DNA of 64,000 bases from Symsagittifera roscoffensis (taxonomy: Eukaryota > Xenacoelomorpha > Acoela > Convolutidae), in contig NC_087071.1 in NCBI RefSeq assembly GCF_963678635.1, forward strand, positions 1,788,537 to 1,852,536. The letters are read 5' to 3'. Below, piece after piece: positions 56,161 to 64,000 of the stretch. Each line of letters opens with the position of its first letter. The first letter of the stretch is position 1. The notes under the pieces were generated by a model. The model did no database searches and had not been told where the DNA came from. It saw only the letters and a list, made by a program, of their open reading frames with translations. The translations under genes were made by a program, and so were the position numbers.

Positions 56161-57588
56161 ATGATAACGGAAGTTCATCAACAAGGACGGTTCTATCGCT
56201 TGAGTACTGGGCGAGCGGCACATTATGAAAATCTGAAGCCTCACGTCCCGTCCCCGGAGGATTGGTGCATACCGAAGGACATGGAGGGTCTTGAGTACCT
56301 GGTGGTAGAGCCAGCGTGTGAAGTGAATGAAAAAAGCACCAGAGAGAAAAATGATGGTAATGAGAACATGAGTTTGGACGACAATGAAAAGGTAGGAGTG
56401 GAGTCTGATGCAGGATCATTTGTAGAAGAAGACTGGATCGACCCGGAGCAAGATGAGGTGCCGAAGTGGATGGAGCCAGATCGACCAACACCAGCGGAAA
56501 CCAGGACTGGCAATCGTAAACGCACCGGCATGAGGTACAATAGGTACGGGGATGACTTCTTGATCGATAAGATACAGTCAGACGAATTGGGCGAGGAACT
56601 ACTGAGTGCAGGCGAACTGGAAGCCGAAGAGGAATGGCAGGTCATTGACAATGGTAGACACTATCCGCAGGAAGACTACTCGACGCCAGAACTGGAGACG
56701 GATCTCGAACAGAGTGAGATAGAGAGGAGGGAGAACACGAACTTGAGGATACTAGAGTGGATGCGCGACGTCAAAGACGAGAGCCGCGAAGGACAAAGCA
56801 TTCAACAAGTCGATGCATCAGCGGCAAATTACATGAAGGCAGAGGACCCTCTTTTCGGATGGACGGCAACAGACAGGCCACTGGACATTCCTCAGGACAA
56901 TTTAGACCCGACAACATCGACGGGGACGTCGATAAATATTTTTGTCCGGGGAGTGGGGGTAGGACTTACCCACACCGACAATTTGATGATAAAGAAGCTC
57001 AAGGAAGTGAGAGAAACAAGCGAATTGGAACTGGAAGAAGAAGAGCCAGAGCCTACCATAGGTCGGAATTTCAAAACGAAATTTGAAATACCCAATGAGT
57101 ACTCAGAAAACATCATGATAACGGATAGCGACTTCATCCTGTCAAACAGGACTAGTGCGATCTGCATCACGACGGACATGAGTTTCAAATCAAGATTGGA
57201 AGCTGACTTCAAAAGAGAGTACCAGAACGTGGAGTTTCTGTTCAGACAGAGACCAGGACTGAGAGGGATGGCAGCGCTTCCACCATCAGTAGCACAAGTC
57301 CCGGGCAAATATCTGTGCTTCCTAGTGACGAGGGTCAAGGACAGGAACACAATCAATCCCGAACACGTGATGTTGGCGCTAACAAGACAACGAGATTTCA
57401 TGATTGAAAGAGGAATAACGGAGGTCTCGATGCCGGTGTATGACCCAAACAGGGGCAAACTGAGCTCAAGGGAATTGTACGCTATCCTACACGTAGTCTT
57501 CGCGGAAACTGAAGTATTGGTGTATCTGCACAAGAAGGGGTGCGGCTCAGGTAAAGGGATCTTAAGACGCGATTGGCATGACAATTAA
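56161..57588 (+). CDS. Pol C-terminal extension with macro-domain-like region
   Basis: 475 residues in the integrase frame. Residues 1-30 finish the integrase end (GRFYRLSTGRAAHYENLKPH). Then comes a long acidic linker. About residues 310-455 resemble a macro domain of the TARG1/OARD1 type: AICITTDMSFKSRLEADFKR, an FLVTRV strand, an MLALTRQRDFMIERGITEVS helix-strand and SMP followed by a VVFAETEVLVYLH end. Macro domains bind or remove ADP-ribose. The glycine-rich ligand loops and the catalytic Lys and Asp known in TARG1 are not evident, so it may only bind a ligand, or be a divergent fold. Such a module on a gypsy pol is unusual. Alternatives: an unrelated alpha/beta domain. Confidence 0.5.
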   Translation: MITEVHQQGRFYRLSTGRAAHYENLKPHVPSPEDWCIPKDMEGLEYLVVEPACEVNEKSTREKNDGNENMSLDDNEKVGVESDAGSFVEEDWIDPEQDEVPKWMEPDRPTPAETRTGNRKRTGMRYNRYGDDFLIDKIQSDELGEELLSAGELEAEEEWQVIDNGRHYPQEDYSTPELETDLEQSEIERRENTNLRILEWMRDVKDESREGQSIQQVDASAANYMKAEDPLFGWTATDRPLDIPQDNLDPTTSTGTSINIFVRGVGVGLTHTDNLMIKKLKEVRETSELELEEEEPEPTIGRNFKTKFEIPNEYSENIMITDSDFILSNRTSAICITTDMSFKSRLEADFKREYQNVEFLFRQRPGLRGMAALPPSVAQVPGKYLCFLVTRVKDRNTINPEHVMLALTRQRDFMIERGITEVSMPVYDPNRGKLSSRELYAILHVVFAETEVLVYLHKKGCGSGKGILRRDWHDN

Positions 57589-58013
57589 ATATTAGAGGAA
57601 CTAACGGTGCTAAAACATAAAATGAATCTGCATGCTTTTAAGGAAATTCCAATTGAATTGTTTTTAGTGGAATAAGAATGATAAGATTTTAACCATACTG
57701 GTAAAAAGGGGGTCTCTAGGTTAGGAACATGTCATGTTAAGTTTTAATATGGTTTCTGTTTTCAGATCAAGTTTGAAAAACAAAGTTGAAAATCCAACTA
57801 TACTCAAGCGAGAAACAGAAAGAGAAATCTTGATTGAACTCGCGATAATCGGCACCTACAGCAAGTATTTGCAAGGGAACATTTCTAGAGAATTCTTGAG
57901 TTGGGTAATACTTGAGTCGGTTAGGTAATTCTTGAGCTGGTTAATACATACGTCGGTAAGGTAATTCTCGAGCTGGTTAATACATACCTGTATACATCCC
58001 GAAGTCACAAAGA
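57589..58013 (+). other. Spacer between pol and the hydrolase block
   Basis: Contains TTCTAGAGAATTCTTGAGTT, also seen in related form near 46842 in the leader (TTCTAGAGAATTCTCAAGTT), followed by repeats of TAATTCTTGAGCTGGTTAAT near 57925 and 57960. It could hold a splice acceptor or internal promoter for the next frame. A 64-codon open frame here (57734-57928) is not convincing. Confidence 0.45.
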
Positions 58014-60131
58014 ATGGCAGACAGATTCTGGAAATCCATGCCCGCGGCCCTGAAGAAGCTTACTCTTGATGAGCTGTACAGACGCCTGAGGGACCTGGAT
58101 TATACCCAGATAGACGAGAGAATGGCGGTAATGCTGAATGCCATCCTCCAGTTGGAGGACCAGGGTGAATGCAGGGAGTCTGCGACGGAGGCTGTCTTGA
58201 TGATCGGCTACACCACCGAGGGAATATCAAACCAAGAACAGACCAGATGGTTGTCTTGGAATGTGGATGGAGGAGTGAGGGGCTTTGACTTGGCAAGGAA
58301 TCCTGGCCTGAGTAACAACACTGAATATGGCGCAGGGGAATTCCCACTACCAGCTAGGCCAACAGCAAGACCTACAGGCCAGGGCTCGAGTAAGGTGCCG
58401 TCGATGGCGCGAGCGCAACAGACGACCGAGGCATATCCGGATCTTGGCGTTCTAAAGAAAGAGCTCGAGAAGACGCAGAAGGAAAGGAACAAGGCGAACC
58501 TTGATCGGGATCAGGCAAAGCTGGATCGGGAGAAGGTTCAGCTGGAAAGGGACCAGGCGGTCAACGAGCGAGATCAGACTCTGAGGTTGCTTGAGATGCT
58601 AAAGGTTGAACATCAGCAGGAGCTAAGGGTGCGGGAGAATGCCGCGAATTGTGAACAACTGAAATCGGAGTTGGAGAGGATAGAACAACGACAACGCGAA
58701 CTTGACGCACAAAAGGGAGCCAGGCCAAAGGAGCGAGTGGTTACCAGCTCGAGGCCAGAGTCACGCATGGAAGTGGATGAAGCCCCCAGGGCAAGAGGAC
58801 GGTTCAACCTTGACCGCGAGGCCCGAGAACACATGAGTGAAGGGCTGAAAGTCTGGATACCTAACGAAGCAACGTCCTCCTTGCGTAGCCTAGAGACGCA
58901 ACCCATACGCCCACTGATGGATGTGGTAGTGCCGGGATATACCCCAACCTCGACCTCGAGTGACAGTCAGGTGAGCGGCGGCTCATCGCGTCTGAAGGAG
59001 CTGGGCGAGAAGTTGCGGCAGAAAAGTCGTGAAAGTTCGGCAAGGCCGGAGCTTCCCCCAACTTGGAGGGAACAACCGGTCAGGAGCGTCGTGATCTCGA
59101 GTTATAAGAAAAACACAGAGAAGAGGTACCACAGGCACAATCGGCTGGATTGGAATGCGGAACAGAAAGCCAGGAGGGACTGCTTTCATGATGCGGCCTG
59201 GGTGGAGTATCTTGCGCCACCCCGTGTGCCAGAAGGTGCGGTTCACCTAATCATAGGGGACAGCCTGGTGCGGGTGTTGACCCGGATCCAATCGCACTGG
59301 CAGACAGGAATCTTGAGTTTTGCTGGAGCTGCCACGCCACAGATGTTGGCAACGCTTGAGATGCTAGGGATGACTAAAGTGTACACGATGACCCTGATGA
59401 TCGGGACTAACGATGTATCAAGGGGAGAAGCGAGGAAAATAACGAGGCTGCACGACAAGATGAGCTGCCTTCTTGAGGAGCTGAGGATCCAGATGGATCC
59501 CATCCTGTTGACAGTATGTAAGTTCCCTTACAACATGATGTTCGATCAGCACGCCTTGGAGATGAACGAGAAGGTGCGGAACCTAAACAGGGTGATCCGA
59601 GAGATCCACTTGAAGAGTGTGCTCCCTGTCAGACTGTTGGACGTGGCGGAGCGCATGGAGCAAAAGGGATTCCCTGAGGACACCTCCAATGATGGAATCC
59701 ATTTCGATAGACCGAGGGGAGCAGAGTGGCTGAATGACGTCTTCCAAGAACACATAAACACGCTAGAGGCGGATCTGCTAGAGACAGCCCAATTCACATT
59801 AGGGCCACCTCCGAACCCACCATTCCTTGCCTCAAGGGCCTTGTCTGGTCGCTTGGGACCGAGAGTTGACGTTAGAGACAGCTCGAGGAGCAACCAGGCC
59901 AGATTGCAGAGTGCCACGCCAATGGAGTCTGAGGAGGTGACGTCATCAACACCTCCAGGCTCGGCGATATCCTCAGTGGTAGTGGCAGAGAGCAAGCGGG
60001 AAAAGAGGTCTATGGAGACCGCTCGCTTGAGATATCCTGAGAAGGTGAAAGGACTGGACCTAGAGGGTTTGGAATGCAGGCGAGAATTGGCGGAGACTCT
60101 GGGTATGAACGAGTGTCGCACGAAGACTTAA
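58014..60131 (+). CDS. Coiled-coil protein with SGNH/GDSL hydrolase domain
   Basis: 705 residues from ATG 58014, uninterrupted. Residues 146-235 form a charged coiled coil (QKERNKANLDRDQAKLDREK). The SGNH domain spans about 408-585: block I IIGDSLVRV (nucleophile S417), block II glycine G438 (SFAGAATPQM), block III GTND (N466), block V DGIH (D560, H563). All four signature residues are present, so hydrolase (esterase-like) activity is plausible; substrate unknown. Related esterase domains are known in CR1 LINE ORF1 and in rotifer giant Penelope-like elements. Here the domain follows a gypsy pol. The C-terminal 120 residues are low complexity. The next frame overlaps its end by about 58 bases in -1 phase. 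Confidence 0.8.
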   Translation: MADRFWKSMPAALKKLTLDELYRRLRDLDYTQIDERMAVMLNAILQLEDQGECRESATEAVLMIGYTTEGISNQEQTRWLSWNVDGGVRGFDLARNPGLSNNTEYGAGEFPLPARPTARPTGQGSSKVPSMARAQQTTEAYPDLGVLKKELEKTQKERNKANLDRDQAKLDREKVQLERDQAVNERDQTLRLLEMLKVEHQQELRVRENAANCEQLKSELERIEQRQRELDAQKGARPKERVVTSSRPESRMEVDEAPRARGRFNLDREAREHMSEGLKVWIPNEATSSLRSLETQPIRPLMDVVVPGYTPTSTSSDSQVSGGSSRLKELGEKLRQKSRESSARPELPPTWREQPVRSVVISSYKKNTEKRYHRHNRLDWNAEQKARRDCFHDAAWVEYLAPPRVPEGAVHLIIGDSLVRVLTRIQSHWQTGILSFAGAATPQMLATLEMLGMTKVYTMTLMIGTNDVSRGEARKITRLHDKMSCLLEELRIQMDPILLTVCKFPYNMMFDQHALEMNEKVRNLNRVIREIHLKSVLPVRLLDVAERMEQKGFPEDTSNDGIHFDRPRGAEWLNDVFQEHINTLEADLLETAQFTLGPPPNPPFLASRALSGRLGPRVDVRDSSRSNQARLQSATPMESEEVTSSTPPGSAISSVVVAESKREKRSMETARLRYPEKVKGLDLEGLECRRELAETLGMNECRTKT

Positions 60132-62936
60132 ACAGACATCATTGCGTGGACTGGTTGAAAGCTCATGAGGCGCACTTCTCGAGAACAAAATTGATGGAGA
60201 CCGCGGATCTGACCGGAATTCCCACAAAAGCGATCATGGGACCCATTAACTACAGATCTCTCAAGCTGCTGGGGAGTCCTGGACTCATAGCAGAACCCCC
60301 CAAACACCGAACGAGCATCGCCAGGATCAGGTTGGCGACCCCGGCACAGTTGAAGGTGGTGGACAAGCTGCTCAATCCGGGGGAATGGAATTGCCAGATG
60401 CCGCTTACGAAGGCTCGAAATTGGCGGAAGATCCCAGGTACGGGAAGCCCTGTGGGAGCACCCAGCTGGCCAAAACCTTGGCAGTTTACGATAGAGCAGA
60501 TCCAGCTGCTGCGAGAGTAGTCATTGTGGCGGGATCAGACTTCGAAGGGACGTCTCCTAAGTTGTTCTGGCCGGAGACTCTGATATACTCTTTGCCAGGA
60601 GCTGAATTAAACCAGATGTTAACTCTGGTGGTGGCAATAAAGTCGGAGATGCCCTGTGAGCCTGAGCTGCTATTGTTTGCAGGAATGAATGATCATCTGC
60701 ACGCGATGGGACTTCTTGAGCAGCTGAAGGGCAATAAAATTCCGACATCGAGGAAGATATGGGAAGCCATTTAGACGTTGTTTGCAGCCATGAATGAAGT
60801 GCAAGAGAATGTTGTCTCGAGATTTGGATCCAAGACGAAGGTGGTGTTCACCACATCCCCTGGATACGCGAATATGCCACCCGCCCTACAATTCGTGTAC
60901 GCGGTCTTGATCCTAGTAGCAGAGGGGAACGAATGGCGGATTCTAATGGCAGCCCCCAATCGGGAATTGGAGCCATCGAACCTGAGGCTCCGCAAGTCAG
61001 AATTGGCAGCGGCATGGGCGGACATATCTCATGCACTGAGGGGCTTTTATGGACTAGCCGACATCCTGATCGTATTAGACGAGGTGCTCTTGCTAGAGAT
61101 ATCGAACTTTGCCAGGCAACTTAAGTTCAGCCCAGTCATCGGGGACGATCACCCGGCGATAAGCCAATTGACGGCCAGCTTGTGGTTTCGGAGCATGGAG
61201 GTGAAGATCACGAATTCCACCAGCAAGTCTAGAGGTCCGAGTAACGAGAGAAAAAATGTGGCCGACACGGAGAAGCAATTAGAGTCGATGAAATATCGCT
61301 TGACGCAAGAGAATGGCTGGTGGCCATTTTTGACACAAAGGCTGGAGAACGCCACAAATAAGACGAGGGAGGAAGCACCACCCCTCGTGAAACAAGTCTG
61401 GAGTTTTCTGGAGAAACAACTGGAGCTGGCCGAAGTAAGAGACATGACGGTGGCTAGATTTGTCTCGGCCGCCAATGAAGTGACGATTGGAGGGTTCTGG
61501 AGAGAGCACTCCAAGGGTGAGCTGAGGACTAGAAGGGATCATGAGATTCTCAAGTTCATGAGTCCTTGCTGGGGGAAGGAATTCATGGCAGGAATGTTCG
61601 GCACCACAGCGACTATCTTTGGAGCCTTCGTGCAGGAGATACTGGGCATGCCAATCAGCCTGCTCTTGGCTTTGTATCTGGTCTACCCCAGATACTTGTT
61701 CAACATGGGCCCAGCGTACATGTTTAGTCGAGGAGTAGAGACACTCCGAGAAGATGGGTATCTGGCACTATTACTCTTGACCCATGGGGAATTGGTGTCG
61801 TTTCATCGATTGATGGAATATGGGGAGCCCCTGTCTATGGGGAAAGTCCACTCGAGCATCGAAACCTACTACTACAAGTGTGCCGCGGGGTTGAAGACGT
61901 TGTTAGGGCAATACCTCATGATGCAGAATCGGCACATGACGGGTGAAGATAAAAATCCAACCTCGAGAGAAGAATGGAACAAGATGAATGGAGGGATGCC
62001 TCTGTTGACGGACCTACGCCTAGCAATGAGGTCGGACCCGATGGGGATAATCCGGGGTCTAGAGGAGGTGGTGACCTGCATTTATGGTCCAGCAGTGACG
62101 TACGCATTCCCAGATCCCCTGGTAACAACGTATCGTCACTCTGTGACGCACTTGAGTCTTATCAGCATATGGATGGGACGGCGCTCAATTGGTGTCAGCA
62201 GGAGGTGCTTAGAGCGCAAATGAGCAACACGGTACTCTTTGGAAAAGTGAAAGATGCCGAGATGATAGTGTACAACTTCAGGGGGCAGATGCAATGTAGA
62301 ATGGGAGGCAAGCGAGAGGGCCCCATCGAAACGTATCCCAAGTTTTGGAACTTGAACCCATTGACGGCAGACGGACGAGAGATCTTGAGGATTCCTGCTT
62401 GGAAGGAATGCTTTGCACTGGACAAGAGGGAGCTGGAGTCCATACTGGAGAAAGAAATCCTGCCAGCCGCCATGCCTGAGTTCCCGATAGTCAGGAGGAT
62501 GACCTTGGGAATGAACAGTCCCTTGGTAATTCCCTCCATAATGGCGAGGATGACGACGGAGGAAATGCAGAAATATTTCACTGATGGCTGGGACCCCCTG
62601 TTCATCGGCTACACGGCGGCGGTCTACTTCCACACTAGCGAGGCGAAGATAAATTCGTGGACAACGCAAGCGAAAAAGATGAGAGGTTCGCAGCCCCCCG
62701 GATATGAGGTGGGAAAGGTCTTGAGAGCTCTTGAGCAGGAGGGACTAGAGAACATGCTACCAATATGGGATGATGGCAGGATGATCATGATGGAGGGGCA
62801 CGTCGCATTGGTGGACGACATGAAATTTGCAACAAGAAAGTACAGGGCACCCTATGGCTTAGAACAGGTGGAAATGAGACAGGAGGGAAAAGAACTAGAT
62901 GCAGCAGGTCAACTGCACGTAGCCCTGACGGAATAG
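60074..62936 (+). pseudogene. Second SGNH-like protein of element 2, frame-disrupted
   Basis: Pieces in order: 60074-60520 (frame overlapping the SGNH protein), -1 change at about 60385 into 60385-60774, in-frame TAG (60772-60774), continuation 60778-62223, -1 change at about 62.15-62.2 kb into 61974-62936. The 60385 piece carries a degenerate SGNH layout: VVIVAGSDFEG (Gly-Ser-Asp in place of Gly-Asp-Ser), LPGAELNQML and FAGMNDH (GxND). The next piece has FTTSPGYANMPPALQF and a hydrophobic region (MPISLLLALYLVYPRYLF). Reading it as one protein of about 950 residues is inference. Catalysis is doubtful because the nucleophile motif is altered. No other family is recognised. Confidence 0.5.
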
Positions 62937-64000
62937 AAGAAATTGGACCCTGCGACACCATCACCACTGTCAGTGGACACGCCTGGAGACAAGAGGAGTG
63001 GACCCGTGGAGGACCGGTTCAAAAGAATTCTCGAGAGAAGGAGAATTGAGTCAGAAGAAGAGAGTATGGATGAAACCCTCAGTGAAGCCGGTGAGGACAT
63101 GGAATTGGGGAACACGCCTGAACCAGGACCATCAGGGGAGGAGCTCACCACTCAAGAGCTGTTGAAAGACTTGAGCGAGGAGAATTGGGCAGATACTGCC
63201 ACTCCACCTCTGACTCCGTCCCCCCCGGAAGAATCTGGAATTGCCATTGGCAAGCGAGACCTCCGATATGGGGATGATACTCTTGAGCTCGGAGGAAAGG
63301 GAAAAGAACACTTTCGAAGAGAACAGGGACATGTTCCTGGGGTCTCTGAAGGACGATGCTTGGCAGGAGTTCTTAAAGGAATTCAATCAAGAAATGGGCA
63401 GCGAGACGACGCTGGACAAATTCAAGAAGGGACCGTGGGACACAGTCGTAAGGTTTGGAGAACCGCTTCTGATAGGATCGGGCCCGGATGAGAAGGCGAG
63501 AAAAGAGCTGCTGAACAAGCTGATAGAGCTGAGGAATTCACGATCGAAGACTAGAGAAGAAAAATGTGAGGACAGCTCTACTCTGAAACAAAAAACTGTA
63601 GATAAAATAGTTGATGATATAAAAAGGGACAAGGTTGGGACTAGTAATATGATTAAAAGTACTAATATCCTTAAGGCTCGAGCAGGGGGGAGGCAAGAGT
63701 TGGAAAGATTGGAGGTAGACAGAGAGGTCGAATCAGTGATGATAGCCACAACACCCTCAAGCAGAGATGTGAAGACTCGCAAGAGGAAGAGAGAAGTGGA
63801 GGGATTGGGTAGTCCTTCAGTGGATGCTGTTTCGGAAGGAAACTTGAGAGAGACGGCGCCCATGGTTTTGGCTCGATGCAAGACGGCGGCATACAAGAGC
63901 AGCACGGAGCTCAGAAGACCACTCGAAGTAGAGAGCGAAATAGAGGCTTCCACCAGTTCGACATCGGAGGAAGACTTCAAGCCTCAGAAGATAAACGTGA
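62937..64000 (+). pseudogene. Acidic then basic C-terminal region of the hydrolase block, running off the window
   Basis: After an in-frame TAG (62934-62936) the frame continues (62943-63491) as an acidic Pro/Glu/Ser-rich segment (EEESMDETLSEAGEDMELG). Near 63.28 kb the plausible coding phase moves one base and stays open to the end of the window (TFEENRDMFLGSLKDDAWQE; later KTRKRKREVEG). No domain recognised. It may be the tail of the preceding protein or a separate frame. The 3' LTR should lie beyond 64000. Confidence 0.4.

Larger units (their letters stand above)
45451..64000 (+). mobile_element. Element 2: giant gypsy-type element with macro-like and SGNH modules (right end outside window)
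   Basis: Plus-strand block with higher GC than its surroundings. Order: LTR/leader region, 70-bp tandem repeats, 14-bp minisatellite, gag, PR, RT, RNase H, IN, macro-like region, then a second block with an SGNH hydrolase protein and a divergent SGNH-like protein. PR-RT-RH-IN order and the GPF-type integrase end place it in Ty3/gypsy. The left border is uncertain and no 3' LTR is present, so it is over 18 kb. Single in-frame stops (49898, 54715, 56152, 60772, 62934) and repeated -1 frame changes interrupt it. Whether the second block belongs to the same element is inferred from strand, composition, shared CTTGAG words and absence of any boundary. Confidence 0.75.

Noticed and set aside
63387-63980. 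Minus-strand 197-codon Ser/Leu-rich frame
   Set aside because: Shadow of the plus-strand acidic/basic coding region, which continues the element 2 frames.
1-64000. CRISPR array or prokaryotic operon structure
   Set aside because: The spliced genes and retroelements are eukaryotic; the tandem repeats have no unique spacers of constant length.

Overview
The window is AT-rich invertebrate-type nuclear DNA. Spliced host genes with GT-AG introns, a fatty-acid-binding-protein-like gene, tRNA-derived repeats and several classes of retroelement all point to a metazoan. The lineage cannot be fixed from this sequence alone. Host coding content is small: two same-strand CRAL-TRIO (SEC14-like) lipid-transfer paralogues (1-3272, running off the left edge, and 33743-36322, complete with five exons) and one single-exon FABP-like gene (43459-43965). 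The remainder is mobile DNA and AT-rich intergenic sequence with decayed repeats.

Element 1 (7989-29158, minus strand) is a 21 kb Ty3/gypsy-type LTR retrotransposon lying between the two CRAL-TRIO genes. It has 410-bp LTRs differing at about four positions, a primer-binding site next to the right-hand (5') LTR, a small basic pre-gag reading frame, a long gag with a CCHC knuckle, then protease, reverse transcriptase, RNase H and integrase. The RT block is tandemly duplicated (period about 1.466 kb). Downstream of pol is an unusually long accessory region: two overlapping small hydrophobic reading frames, a large envelope-like gene broken by stops and by a 787-bp hAT insertion with perfect 8-bp target duplication, and two further reading frames joined by a TAATG stop/start overlap.

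Element 2 (about 45.4 kb to beyond 64000, plus strand) is a GC-richer, very large Ty3/gypsy-type element. A leader with 70-bp tandem repeats and a 14-bp minisatellite precedes gag (two zinc knuckles), protease, RT/RNase H and integrase. The pol frame continues into a region resembling a macro (ADP-ribose-binding) domain. A second coding block follows (58014 to the window end): a coiled-coil protein with an SGNH/GDSL hydrolase domain whose four motif blocks are intact, then a second, divergent SGNH-like protein and acidic/basic tails. The 3' LTR is not in the window. Reading frames are interrupted by single in-frame stops and by frame changes that almost all go in the -1 direction.

Between the two elements, after the second CRAL-TRIO gene, lie a nearly intact CR1/Jockey-like LINE (40104-43263, minus) with a (CAA)n 3' tail and a small fragment of another non-LTR RT (44513-44795). 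The best candidates for an undescribed system are the hydrolase/macro-domain-bearing gypsy element and the envelope-bearing element with extra 3' genes.
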